Below are positions 10,276 through 22,508 of a stretch of DNA of 64,000 nt, one piece after another. Numbering within the stretch: position 1 is the first letter of the stretch; each line of letters begins with the position of its first letter. The notes beneath the pieces were generated by a model. It did not search any database. It saw only the letters and a program-made list of their open reading frames with translations, and had not been told where the DNA came from. This DNA comes from Neoarius graeffei (Eukaryota > Chordata > Actinopteri > Siluriformes > Ariidae), in NCBI RefSeq assembly GCF_027579695.1, contig NC_083577.1, forward strand, positions 36,239,698 through 36,303,697, in the 5' to 3' direction. The position numbers and the translations under genes were made by a program.

Positions 10276-10998
10276 TTGCCAGATTTGCATACTGCAGCTG
10301 GGTTTCAATTTATGATATTTTTTGAACAAGTTCAGAAGCCTGCATCTCTGATGGTATGGGGTTGCATTAGTGCGTGTGGCATGGGCAGCTTACACATCTG
10401 GAAAGACACCATCAATGCTGAAAGGTATATCCAGGTTCTAGAGCAACATATGCTCCCATCCAGACGACGTCTCTTTCAGAGAAGACCTTGCATTTTCCAA
10501 CATGACAATGCCAAACCACATACTGCATCAATTACAGCATCATGGCTGCATAGAAGAAGGGTCTGGGTACTGAACTGGCCACCCATAGAAAACATTTGGC
10601 GCATCATAAAACGGAAGATACGACAAAAAAGACCTAAGACAGTTGAGCAACTCGAATCCTACATTAGACAAGAATGGGTTAACATTCCTATCCCTAAACT
10701 TGAGCAACTTGTCTCCTCAGTCCCCAGACGTTTACAGACTGTTGTAAAGAGAAAAGGGGATGTCTCACAGTGGTAAACATGGCCTTGTCCCAACTTTTTT
10801 GAGATGTGTTGTTGTCATGAAATTTAAAATCACCTAATTTTTCTCTTTAAATGATACATTTTCTCAGTTTAAACATTTGATATGTCATCTATGTTCTATT
10901 CTGAATAAAATATGGAATTTTGAAACTTCCACATCATTGCATTCCGTTTTTATTTACAATTTGTATTTTGTCCCAACTTTTTTGGAATCGGGGTTGTA
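10276..10998 (+). mobile_element. Tc1-like transposon, 3' half with partial transposase
   Basis: An open frame at 10276-10776 encodes the C-terminal part of a Tc1/mariner transposase: VWGCISACGMGSLHIW, the second catalytic Asp in HDNAKPHTA and the Glu in PIENIW. The usual ACSPDLS stretch before PIENIW is missing, giving a shortened NWPPIENIW. The first catalytic Asp and the whole DNA-binding half are absent (5' truncation). The 3' end is recognisable: CCCAACTTTTTTGAGATGTG and then the terminal TTTTTTGGAATCGGGGTTGTA of this fish Tc1 family. Inactive. Confidence 0.8.
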
Positions 10999-11526
10999 GT
11001 TCGAGATGTCGGGGAACTCAACTGAAGGGTAGTTTTCAAGATTGTATGACAAATCCTTCTTTCCCAGATTGTAGGGGTCGATTCCATTGCACATAGCAAT
11101 CTTCTGAATATATCTAAAGCAAGCAGTGGCTTCTAGATTACAAGCATACTCTGATAAGTTATCCCTCGTTGTTTGCACTACAGCAGCTGTTTTGGTTTGC
11201 TTGACCACCAGCAGTTTTACCGGAAGTGAAATCACTAAGAAAAGTCATGTGACTGAAACCCAAGAATATGAAAACTTGTAGCGTCCTAGCAACCATCGCA
11301 AAGACGTGAACAAAAGGCCCAGAAACTCCTATTTACCCGGGCAAAAACAATACAAGATTTATCTTGTTGTGCCCTGATCCCCAGATCTTTAACCCAGCCA
11401 CATATAAAAAGTTGCACTCCTCCATGCTCTTCCGGGTTTTCATCTGTGTGTCCATGTAGAACGATGTCTGCAGCACCAGGTAGTTTGAGATGTTGGGGAA
11501 CTCAACGGATGGATAATTTTCCAACT
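10999..11526 (-). pseudogene. two tandem fragments of an uncharacterised multicopy fish gene
   Basis: On the minus strand, 11524-11333 reads ENYPSVEFPNISNYLVLQTS, FYMDTQMKTRKSMEECNF, and 11235-10999 reads EYACNLEATACFRYIQKI, GIDPYNLGKKDLSYNLENYPSVEFPDISNY-like text. The two pieces overlap in the ENYPSVEFP(N/D)ISNY block, so one region is present twice. The phrase order resembles a large, repetitive animal protein family that pairs a region of this kind with SWIM zinc finger and YqaJ-like nuclease domains; I recall that link only loosely. No complete gene. The second piece is cut at the Tc1 end at 10998. Confidence 0.45.
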
Positions 11527-12842
11527 CATAATGAATGAATAACTTTATTTAAACACAATAAGTTGATCAGCAGAGCTGGTGGGGTCATGCATGTACAGAT
11601 ACAAATAATTACAAATACAAAAAAAGAAAATATACACAATTTAAAAAAAAACCCTTAAAATCTGTTGATTATCTGTTAATTATCTTCACATTAAGTTAAT
11701 TAATAGTATGCATAACTATCTCTTTGTATTTAGTTATGGCTACAATATGATCAAAATTTATTCTACTCACGTCAAATTTAGCTAGTAAGTTTTTCTTTCA
11801 CAGGAAAAATCCTTTGTTAGTGTGTGACGGTCTATCCCATTGAGTGGTTTCTATATCCACTTCTTTTGGTTTTTAATAACTTGCTTGTTTGCTGAACACA
11901 AACATGGCAATAAGTTTTTGTGTTAATGGACCAGACTCCACTTTTGGATCATTAATGCCTTTTGACTGAGAATGACCTTCAGGCATGGTTTGGCTTCTGG
12001 CACATCCATACAGTTTTAAATACAATAACTACAATCTAAAAACATGTTTTTATTGCATTTATTTAATTCCCATCTGTAACAGGGAGTGATGTTGCATCCC
12101 ATTCATACACTTTACAATAGATTATTAGATTCTAATAGAATAGATGAGCCAAAATAATTGGGGATCTTTTTTAATGGGCCTTGACTTAGTACAAGTATGA
12201 ATAGGTGGGCCTTAAAGCAGAAAAGGTTGAGAACCCCTGCCCTAGATGTCAGGTTTAAATAAGACAGGTTCCACCACAGTTCTAATCAAAGGCACCTAAT
12301 CTGGAACACATGAGTCTAATTTTATGGATTTGAAAGTGTGATAAATATAAAAGTGTACTTACTTTTTCCAGGGTGTCCTTACTTTAAAAAAATACATTTA
12401 AATTATGAAAATGACTACAAAATGTCAATTTTGTGTTGTTTGTTGGAGCATATTCCCTTTATCTGTAGGCACTGTATCAAAGAGTGAAATATTTGTTTGT
12501 TTAAATATGTTGAGAAAAGTCTACAAATTCCATGGGTTGTAGAAGTTGCTGTTTCTCTACCCCAATTACGACTGCTTTTTTAATGTTTTACTTGGGATGT
12601 AACTCTAAATTGTAAGAGTTTTTTAGTGGTTAGATTCCCTCTAGCCAGTTGGCTATAATATGTATGTGGAAATGAGTATTAATTGAATTGTGAGCCACTG
12701 GCTAGAGGGGTTCTTGGGTTTCTTTTCATTTTATTTAATCCAGCTGAGGGGTTGGTTGAATCAAGGGTGTTTGGGGCTAATTGGTAATTGTGGTGTTTAT
12801 GTTGTGTTCATTGTGCACTGCATTTTGAATGAGTAGGGTGAC
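11527..12842. other. AT-rich spacer with decayed transposon remnants and a hairpin
   Basis: No gene. GGTTGAGAACCCCTGCCC at about 12220-12240 resembles the end of a hAT element, and 12255-12480 looks like Tc1 3'-end debris (GTGTCCTTACTTT, CTGTAGGCACTG). An inverted repeat with 17-18-bp arms, CCCTCTAGCCAGTTGGCT (12638-12655) and AGCCACTGGCTAGAGGGG (12693-12710), could form a hairpin with a 37-nt loop. Confidence 0.35.
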
Positions 12843-12845
12843 CGA

Positions 12846-12851
12846 CCCCCC

Positions 12852-12882
<31 letters not shown>

Positions 12883-12890
12883 ACACACAC
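12846..12890. repeat. poly(C) tract followed by (AC)n
   Basis: About 25 consecutive C residues run directly into a (CA)n tract. Low-complexity DNA; the complementary strand has G-quadruplex potential. Confidence 0.9.
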
Positions 12891-13372
12891 TCACTCCAAT
12901 TGACATATGTGGGGAAAAATAAGTCAGAAAAATACAAACAATAAATAACACTTAGAGCTTAAACATATAAGAACAGTGTATATATTTTTAATTAAAAAAT
13001 TTCTTATGCAGTGCAAAATTATTTCACTGAATTTGTGTTAGATTAAAGGTAAGTAAACGTTGCAGGTTTGTGCAAGACCAAAATATAATTAACATGATAG
13101 TTGAACAAAATGGACTGTAAGAATAAAAATACAGTTGTCCAAACAAAGGGCAATTTCCCTATGCAAAGAATATATACAAAGTTCTGAGACAGATGTTATA
13201 ATTTCAAAAGGTGTGAAAGACAGCACCCAGAATTCTACAAAGAAAGAATTCTCTGATGGAAACACCACTTGCAGAAGTGTTTAGACTTAAATGGAGGATA
13301 TGTAGAGAAATAGCTTTGTTATTTTCATAAATAAAGATTTTTTTCAATTTGTCTTAGAACTTTTTGACTTAA

Positions 13373-13373
<1 letters not shown>
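12891..13373. other. AT-rich spacer, nothing recognised
   Basis: No gene, RNA gene or repeat that I recognise. Short A/T runs only. Confidence 0.35.
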
Positions 13374-13427
<54 letters not shown>

Positions 13428-13487
13428 CTGTATGTAAGAGAGTGAGGATATGACAGTCACACAAAGATATGAAGTTTTTGAGTGGTG

Positions 13488-13546
<59 letters not shown>
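13374..13546. repeat. compound microsatellite: (GT)n and (TA)n(CA)n
   Basis: A (GT)n tract at about 13374-13424 and a (TA)n tract running into (CA)n at about 13491-13548. The second abuts the 5' inverted repeat of the Tc1 element at 13547, so slippage or insertion at TA may have shaped it. Confidence 0.9.
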
Positions 13547-13549
<3 letters not shown>

Positions 13550-14267
13550 TGGCATGCAAAAGTTTGGCACCCTTACTTAAAATGTCTGTTACTGTGAATA
13601 GTTAAGTGAGCAGAAGATGAACTGATCACCAAAAGGCATAAAGGTAAAGACGACACATTTCTTTTCAGCGTTTTCTGCAAGATTTGTGTATTATTTTTGT
13701 TTTGTACAATTGGAGAGTGAAAAAAGAAAAGGAACACCATGCGAAAGTTTGGGCACCCCAATACATTTGAGTTCTAAGGTAACTTCTACCAAGGTTCCAG
13801 ACCTTAATTAGCTTATTGAGCTGTGGCTTGTTCAAGTTCTTCGTTAGGAAAGGTCAGATGATGTAGATTTCAAAGCTGTATAAATTCTCTGACTCCTCAA
13901 ACTTGTCCCTAAAATCAACAGTCATGGGCTCCTCTAAGCAACTCCCTCGCATTCTGAATAATAAAATAATTGATGCTCACAAAGCAGGAGGAGGCTACAA
14001 GAATGTAGCAAAGTGTTTTCAGGTAGCTGTTTCCTCAGATTGTAATTTTTTTTTTATAATTAAAGTTTTTATTTGAACAACTGTGGTACATGGCTCATAT
14101 GGTACATCATACAGAAAAGCAAAGATAGAAAAAGAAAAAAGGTCAGACAGTTAAATTAACGTAATTTGATAAGTGTTCCTGGTTGAAAGAAAAAACATAT
14201 AAAGTATAATCTTAACACAAAAACACAGAAGGTGAATGCACATAGGCATCATAGTAGATCCCTATAA

Positions 14268-17200
14268 CTAAGGTATTAGTCCAGAGGTCAGATACTCTGC
14301 AAAGAAGTCCCAGCTACCCAGTGCTACAGGCCCTTCGCCTCTTATTCTAGCAAGCATGATCTCACACGACACTGTCTCACTCATTAAAACTTTCCATTCT
14401 TGGAATGTTGGGTTTATGGGTGATTTCCAGTGCCATAGTATGATTCTAGAAGCTGAGGGTAACCCAACCATCAATACTGAATGAGCGTCTTTAGTCAGCT
14501 GTGGTATTACGGTCTTATCTTCTAAAAGGCATAAGCGTGGGCATGCCGGCAGGTCCACTCCCATCCACGTCTCCAAAAACCCCAATATTCTGCACCAGAA
14601 TGGCTTGACCATAGCACAATCCCACATAAGATGCAGAAATGTGCCAGTTTCCTTTTTACATTTCCAGCAGATGTTACTAGTTATTAGCCCTATTCTAAAA
14701 AGCCTGCATGATGTCCAATAAAACCTGTGTAGGACTTTGTATTGAATAAATTTACATCTAATTTCTTTAATATATTTACCATTATCTGCCAAAATTTGTT
14801 CCCAGATATCTTTGTCAATGTCACAATCAAGTTCCCTCTGCCAAATTATTCTTAAATTTACACATGTGCCACTGGTCAAACAAATTGATTTATTGTAAAT
14901 TACTGATGCCTTATGATTACATGGCTATTGGAAGTAGTCAACAACTGGATTGTCTACTTTATTTGGCTGACTTTTTTCCATTATGCAGTGTCTAATCTGC
15001 AAGTACTTCCAGAAGTCACCCTTCTCTCGAAGATCGTACTCCTGAACTAGATCAGCAAAGGATTTAAAGATGCCATCTTTATAGAGGTCATTAATTGTAT
15101 GAAGTCCTTTCTTTACCCAGCTTTTCCAAAACACTGTTTGTTTCCCTATTCTAATTTCTGGGTTATGCCATACACTGTAAGAAGTGATTCTGGAGAGTGG
15201 TAAATATAATCTATGCAAACCAGATAAAATTTACTCGATTATTGCAGTCAGCCGAGGAATTATAAAGTAATGGGTAAATTATACATATGCTACCTATTCA
15301 TTAACGGTAACAACCGTTACATGGAAAAAATATGGTAAAATATATCCCAAAGCCGTGAGTCCTGTGCTCCAAACTGTGCATGCGTCAGACCACGTGTTTG
15401 AGTGAGTGGGACAGGGAACTCTCAGACTGCCAGCTTCCTCTTTCTGGCTGTTAGTTTAGTGAGTTATAAAACAGGTTCATTACTTGAAATGTTGTGTGAA
15501 GCTGTTGTACTGCACTTTATTTTGTGTTTTTTGATCATTTGGTGCATCATTGCTGCATATAAACAAGGCGGTTCAGTTATTTGTTGTATAAATGCACCTG
15601 GACTGCAGATTTGGTCAGTCCAGAAACAACATTTGAAGCTGTTAGTTAGTGAGTTATAAAACAGGTTCATTACTTGAAATGTTGTGTGAAGCTGTTGTAC
15701 TGCACTTTATTCTGTGTTTTTTTTTTTTTTATGATTTTATGGATTAAAAACATTGAGATGATGAACCATCTGAAAGTCTTTTTTTTGGGGGGGGGGGGGG
15801 GGGGTACATCTTACCTTCTCCGAATAAGTAATGGTTACTAACTGATATTAATTACCTTTGATTAGTAATTATCAGGTATTACCTACTAGCAAACAAGAGA
15901 TAATTTTACCCAATTTCAATGAGAAAGTAGCTTTTGAATAGATACATAAATGTGAGGTAAATTTTACCCAATTTATTTAAGTATTTCATAGCTTTTTATT
16001 TCAGTTATTTTATACTCAATATATGGAATTAAATCTACCCCAAACAAGTCAATTCAAATTGTTACCTCAGATTTATTGGGTAAATTCTATAGGTTACTTT
16101 TTTCAGTGTAGTGAGGCATATTGCTGCTTGTAATGTGAGTGTTTGTGTAGCTTATGAATCTTTGCCCAGACCTCCCTAGAGTGCTTAATAATTGGGTTTT
16201 TATCTCTATACCAGTCACTTGTTGGGATAATACTTGTACTGTATAGGATGAAAGGGTGTGGCAAGAGTCTCTTCTATGGTGGCCCATCTTAAGCCAGACA
16301 CCATTCCGCTCCAATGTTTAGCTATCTTAGCCATTTCAAAAGACAAGCTATACAATCTGATATTAGGTAAACCCAGCCCACCTTTATCCTTAGGTGTGAA
16401 CAGTTTGCTCAATTTAAATCTAGGTTTCCTCCCTGCCCCAAAAAATTCCTTGATGAGATTATCATACTGTTTAAAAATATGATATGGTATACTGAGCGGG
16501 AGCATCATGGATATATAATTAATTTGTGGGGCAATCACCATTTTAATAACATTTACTTTGCCACACAAGGTCAGGTTTAACTTCTCCCATTTCCCTATAT
16601 TTGTCTTGATTTTTTGAAGCAGTGGATCATAGTTCAATGCAGTCATTTCACTAAAGTCTGGGCTCAACTTGATACCCAGGTAGACCATGCCCTTTAGGAT
16701 CCATTTAAAGTTATACGGTGTCATTACTTGTGGATGACAATGTTTGGATATTGGCATTGCTTCAGATTTGGTCCAATTAATTTTGTAACCTGAAAGCTGA
16801 GAATATTCACTGATAGTATCCATTAAAGCAGGTAGGGAGTTTTGTGGGTCACTAGTCAGAAAAAGTATGTCATCAGCATAAAGCATTAGCTTATGTTCAC
16901 TACCCCCTCCTTTCACTCCTTTGATGGAGGAGTTTGCTCTTATAGCTACCGCCAGAGGTTCCAAGACAATTGTAAATAGAAGTGGTGATAGAAGACACCC
17001 CTGTCATGTTCCTCTGGAGAGGTTAAAGAATGATGAGATCAGACCATTTGTCATAACTGCTGCCTTAGGATTACTGTACAGTATCTTAATCCATTTCGTG
17101 AAACCAGTTCCAAACCCAAATCTAGACAGGGCCAAGTGAAGAAAACCCCACTCGACCCTGTCAAAGGCCTTCTCAGCATCCAATGAGACTGCAGCCACCA

Positions 17201-18968
17201 ATGCAGTGTTGGAGGAGTGTAACCATATCAAATGTATAAGCCTTCGTAGATTATCAGTCGAAGATCTACCCTGTAAGAAACCAACCTGGTCTGGGTGTAT
17301 AATGTCTGGTAAAACTGTTTCTAGCCTTAGGGCCAATACCTTGGCCAGTATTTTGCTATCTACATTAATTAGGCTAATTGGCCTGAAATTGGCAGGATCT
17401 GTATGGTCTCTGCCTTTTTTAGGAATCAATGATATGAGCTCTTCATTCAGAGATGGTGGAAGTGAGCTGGTCTGAAAAGCCTCTTCATACACCTTAGTCG
17501 AAACTGGAGTAATTATGTCTATATACTCTTTGTAATATTCAACAGGAAACCCGTCGGTTCCAGGTGATTTCCCTGTTTTCATAGCTCGGATAGCTTTTAT
17601 CACCTCCTCTCGGGACACTGGTTTGTCAAGAATATCTACCTGTTCAGACGTTAGGCTTGGAAGAGTTATGTTTGAGAAAAAGTTCTGCAATGATAGTTTG
17701 TTTGGCATACCTTCTGATCTATACAGCTTCTCATTAAAACTTTTGAAGACCTCATTATTTCCCTTGGAATATGTTACTAGTGACCCCCCTCTTCTTATCG
17801 CTGGGATTACATGAGCAGTGCTTTGCTCCTTAAGCTGTCTAGCCAGAAGCCTGCCTGTTTACTCTTCTGCTTCATAAAATGTTGTTTTCAATCTAAATAG
17901 AGCATATTCAGCCTTTTTGTTAAATATTTCATCTATTCTGAATTTACATTTGCAAATATTATTAAACAGACTATCTGTATAATGCTTGGCCAGTTCTCTC
18001 TCCATGATTAATTCTGCTTCCAATTTAACAGTGTTAATGTGCTCTTTTTTCTTTTTGGAAGTTTGTGCAATTATTTTACCTCTAATGTAAGCTTTTGATG
18101 CCTCCCAGACCATTGCCACACTGTCTGTACTACCCATGTTGATCTCAAAAAATCATGATAGATCTTCAGCCAGTTCATTATGAAATACCTCATCTTGCAG
18201 CATGGAAGTATTCATCCTCCATCTACCTCGCCTGATTCTGTCTGGGTGTATATTTATACAGAGTTCAACAGGTGCATGATCTGACAGTGAAATAGCATTA
18301 ATGTTGCTGTCGATGACAGCATTGATTAGATTCTGAGAGATCAAAATAATATCTATATGGGAAAAGGACCTGTGGCAATGAGAGTAAAAAGAATATTCTT
18401 GTTTATTTGGATTAACCAAATGCCATATGTCAATCAAACCATTGTCTCTCATCAACATGTGAATGGCTGCTCTATCCTTAGGTATTACGGTTCAGGAAAA
18501 TCTGCTTTTATCTAATGTATTATCCAAAACCTGGTTAAAATCTCCTGCCAAAACCACTTTACCATGTGCATTCCCCAATATGCTATTAACCTCATGGAAA
18601 AAAGATGGCTCGTCTTTATTGGGGGCATAAATATTACAGAGTGTTAATTCCATGCCATTTATGATGGTATCAAGACAAATAATTCTACCATTCGCATCCC
18701 TAAATTCTCTTACCAATGAGAAATTTAACATTTTGTGTACCAAAATAAGAACTCCATTTTTCTTGCTGGAAAAAGAACTATAAAAAACTTGCCCCAACCA
18801 ATTTCTTTTAAATTGTTTAGCCTCATCATCCTTTAGGTGTGTTTCTTGAATAAATGCTATGTCTGTTCATTGAAGTTTAAGATATGAAAGCACCTTCTTC
18901 CTTTTCACTGGGTTTCCGCATCCATTTATGTTCCAGGACACTACCTTAACATAAGAATTATTTGCCAT
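14268..18968 (-). pseudogene. LINE ORF2: endonuclease-reverse transcriptase (decayed)
   Basis: From ATG at 18968: APE endonuclease (VVSWNINGCGNP, AFIQETH, VLAGDFNQVLD, LSDHAPVEL), reverse transcriptase ([49 protein letters not shown]) and a C-terminal Cys-rich region (CWKCKKETG...HLMWDC). The frame is constant from 18968 to about 16215 and is broken only by about five in-frame stops (four TGA, one TAA) at places where relatives have Arg, Trp or Gln. A frame change follows near 16215 and the 936-bp MITE then splits the frame. The YADD catalytic motif is intact. Inactive now, but not very old. Confidence 0.85.
15173..16108. mobile_element. TA-flanked MITE inside LINE ORF2
   Basis: Ends CACTGTAAG... 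and ...TTTTTCAGTG are inverted and flanked by TA on both sides. Removing the 936 bp restores the LINE reading frame text (YASL ... WHNPEIRIGKQ). Internally an ~80-bp segment beginning TAGTGAGTTATAAAACAGG is repeated directly at 15457 and 15647 (period 190), and GGTAAATTTTACCC-like motifs recur near the right end. A G18 tract lies at 15786-15803. Non-autonomous Tc1/mariner-type by its TA target. Confidence 0.75.
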
Positions 18969-19370
18969 TCAGGCCTTATAGAAAACAAATTAAAATATTG
19001 AGCATATAAAGGCAATTCCATTTTGTCTGACCTTCTTGAGACATTACCAGAGCTTTTGTACCACTGAATAATTTCAAAATCAAAATGTCCAGAACTGGCA
19101 AGTGAACAAACATGACCAAAATGGTCAACAAAACCCCTCCCTTATCAGTAGAAGAAAACATATTCACACACAAGAGACTCCTACTAACTGGAGACTCTTC
19201 CTTTTTTAAATCAGTCCAAATACCAGAAAAGAAAAAGAAAAGAAAAAGAAAATCTGACTTGGTCTGTGGAACGTCCAACTCTCCTAGATTCAGATAGCTA
19301 CACAAAAAACGTCCAGCCACACCATACCTTTCTCAAACTCTCCATTAGTGGTAAATGTCACTGTACATTA

Positions 19371-19617
19371 CACTGTAAAACCCAATAAGGTCACTGAGCT
19401 CAAAAATTTTATTGAAACCGATTGCATAAAAATTTTTGAGGTAAGTAACTTAAATTTTTTAAGGTAAGATTTCTTAAAAATTACACTATAGTTACACTTA
19501 ATTGTAATTTCTAAGAAATCTTACCTTAAAAAATTTAAGTTACTTACCTCAAAAATTTTTACGTAATCGGTTTCAGTAAAATTTTTGAGCTCAGTGACCT
19601 TATCGGGTTTTACAGTG
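19371..19617. mobile_element. near-perfect palindromic MITE, 247 bp
   Basis: CACTGTAAAACCC ... GGGTTTTACAGTG with TA on each side. The two arms of roughly 115 bp are almost perfectly complementary (ACTGAGCTCAAAAATTTT, TTACTTACCTCAAAAATTTT), with a small centre near TATAGTTACACTTA. Such an element folds into one long hairpin. It interrupts the 3' end of LINE ORF1. A spurious open frame runs through it. Confidence 0.85.
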
Positions 19618-20424
19618 TAGTCGTCACCAATGTCGTCTCTTCCATCGCCCTCTGCCTCCGTCATTTGTTGCTCAATGAACTTGACAGCCTTTGACGAGTC
19701 TTGAAACTTTCTCTTCCTCCCATTCCATGTGAACCATAGTGTCGCAGGAAATGCAAGGGTGAACTTCACTTTCTTGGCATGCAGTGGTTGTTTGGCCGTT
19801 GTAAAGGCCTTTCTGCTTTCAGCCAGTTCCTTTGTCATATCTGGAAGAAGCGAGAGGTTGCATCTGCTCCACGTTACTCCCCCTTTTTCCCTTGCTGCTT
19901 TAAGCACCTTTTCTCTCGCAGATGAACATAAGAATCGAATCATTATTAGTCTCTGTGGTAAAACAGGCCAAATCGCCAGGTCCACAAAAAAAAAAAAACT
20001 GGCTCTGCCACAAATAGCACTTTAGTGCAAGGTGTTTTATTTACAGTGCACCCAACATACAGGCAAACATGCAAAAGTTGCCAAGAGCGGTGAAAAGGTA
20101 TATTGTAGGTTATATAATACAAAAAAACTTAATAAATTACAAATAATAATAATAATTAAAGACAAAGGAGAAATAGCACTTCCACAAAATATGGAACTTT
20201 TACAGCCACAGTCTACATTACCCTTGCTGTCCCCTCTCACTCTCCCATACACTGAATGAGAATCCCCTTTTAGGCCCTAAGTCCCTCCCCAGGCCATACC
20301 ACCCTGCACATTAATCAATCATTGTCACAAAAGGCATAATGGATTACATGTGCAGCAATAATCACACATTCATATAAACACTGCACATTACCATAAAAAC
20401 TATTGCACTTTTGCCCATCTAGCA

Positions 20425-21103
20425 CCCTTACGAAAATTAACCATGGTTTTACTATGAAAACTAACCATGGTTTTACCATGGTTTATAGTTATTCATAGTT
20501 TTCATGGTTTTTTGGGTGACCATGAAAACCATGGTTCATGACTATGGTTTAACCATGATTTAACCATGGTTTCACTATGGTAAATGTTAATGTATCTGGG
20601 CTGTTAATCGAGATCCTTCTCTACAGCATTGACTGTTGGACGAAAGCATGATAATACTACAGTTAGTGCATCCTTTTAAAAACCATACTATCCCTTTTTA
20701 AACTAATTTCATAGTTACTATGACCTATTACACATACAACTATGATGCTACCACAGCTACTGCAGTACTATGGATAAACCACAGTAATGCTATGGTTGGT
20801 TCATAGTACTTAGAATCACCATGAAATGCCATAGTAGATCCATGGTTACTACCATGGATAAACCACAGTAATACTATGGTTGGTTCATAGTACTTAGAAT
20901 CACCATGAAATGCCATAGTAGATCCATGGTTACTACCATGGATAAACCACAGTAATACTATGGTTGGTTCATAGTACTTAGAATAACCATGAGATACCAT
21001 GGTAGAATCATGGTTCCTACACATAAAAACCATAGTATAACCATGGTTACTACATAAAAACCATGGTAAAACCATAGTAAACCATAGTAGATTTTCGTAA
21101 GGG
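20425..21103. mobile_element. MITE with CCATGG-rich interior and 84-bp tandem units
   Basis: Terminal inverted repeats CCCTTACGAAAAT (20425-20437) and ATTTTCGTAAGGG (21091-21103). The interior is built from variants of ACCATGGTT in both orientations, and an 84-bp unit (GGATAAACCACAGTAAT...) is repeated about three times from 20772, 20856 and 20940. The 145-codon minus-strand frame over it is low-complexity read-through of these repeats. Superfamily not assigned. Confidence 0.75.
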
Positions 21104-21590
21104 CATGTATAAATAACACATTCACTGAACCCCCCCCCCCCCCTTTTCCCATAGTATAGTCCAATCCCATGATGCATTGCGCAGGCCAGACTCTAGTAAA
21201 GTAGCCCCAAGTTTGAACCGCTCGGTTTGGCTCTCATTTCCCTGCACTGGAATTACACGGACCATTCAAACAACCCACCAAACACAGAAACGCCACCCAC
21301 AAACATGCCCAACACAAAATACAAGACAGAGCGCTCAAAGATAAGCACAAACACAACATTCAACAATGACCATTTTATCGTGTGTGGTATAGCAAATTGT
21401 TTAAAAGTACGAACCACTAAAGATGAAGGCAATATGTGTGTGTGCGTGCATGTTACTCTCTGCTACTAACTTTAGGTGTGCACCACCGCTGTCGTAGCCG
21501 TAATATTATTGTTTAATGAAAGTAGCGTGTAAACGAGAAAACAACAAGCGTGCTTTACGTGCTTAATGAAACAATAGGCAGCGCTACAGG

Positions 21591-22508
21591 CAGGGCCGCG
21601 TTAACCCTTGCCGAGGCCCTGGGCAGAACACCCCCCCCCCCTCCCCCGAGGCCCCACCCCCGCCTGTTGTCAACTGCGCTCAGCAAATTCACCCCCTCAG
21701 ACGTGCCTGTCTAACTAGACACAGAAACTTAAATAATGACAGTGGCACAATTAGAAATACTATTGAACGATAAAACTTTATATCCATCAACACCTATTTA
21801 ATCAAGAAAAAGCAATGGTGAAATAGGCAACTGCATGGTGAAAAAATCCATCAGACATCACGGTTAACAAGTCTGGTTAACTAAAGTTTAGCCTCAAGAA
21901 GCCTTTGAATGAGTGAGTCAATGAACAACATGTCAAGAACATAACCTAGGCCTACAACAGTTTCTTTAGTATTCAGAACAAGAACATTCATTTGGTATAT
22001 AACCGTTCGTTTTCATTTTGGAATCCAGGCGACTTTTAACTTGTGAAAACAAAGAGCGATAACAAAGAAAGAAAAATATCTTGCTTCTCAGAAATAAATC
22101 TCAAAATGTTAGGCTATGTGAAACATTTCATCCTTTCACACACGTAATGTCCCAAACAGCAGTGGCACACAACTTTGCGCATTCAGTTTGACAGCCATGG
22201 GTCAACTTACAAGGGCACTTTCCTACTTTTCTGGAAAGCGAAGTCATTAATTAAATCATTGAACTCAAGCTGGCGTAGCGTGTGAAGACATGGTGGACAG
22301 TGATCATATTGACAATGACAGGTGATTTATGCGACGGGACAAGGTGGGCTTCCTTACGGGTGGCGAAATGCATCAAAAATGTTATCAATATGATCAAAAC
22401 TTCTGAAAATATTGTTTCATATTTTCCTATCTCGCTACCTCCGAGGTCCCCTAGTGGCCGAGGCTCTGGGCAGCTGTCCATGAAGCCCATTAGGATAACG
22501 CGTCCTTG
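21591..22508. mobile_element. non-autonomous hAT transposon
   Basis: Starts CAGGGCCGCGTTAACCCTT and ends with the inverse of CAAGGACGCGTTATCCTAAT, so the TIR is CARGGMCGCGTTAWCC. Both sides carry the 8-bp direct repeat GCTACAGG (21583-21590, 22509-22516), the hallmark target duplication of hAT elements. 918 bp with no transposase-like frame. Confidence 0.85.

Noticed and set aside
18976-19320. 114-aa frame between LINE ORF1 and ORF2
   Set aside because: Inter-ORF region of the LINE; hydrophobic text with no relatives that I know.
20740-21177. 145-aa frame with repeats of SKYYEPTIVLLWFIHGSNHG
   Set aside because: The 28-residue repeat is exactly the 84-bp tandem unit of a MITE; it is low-complexity and not a gene.
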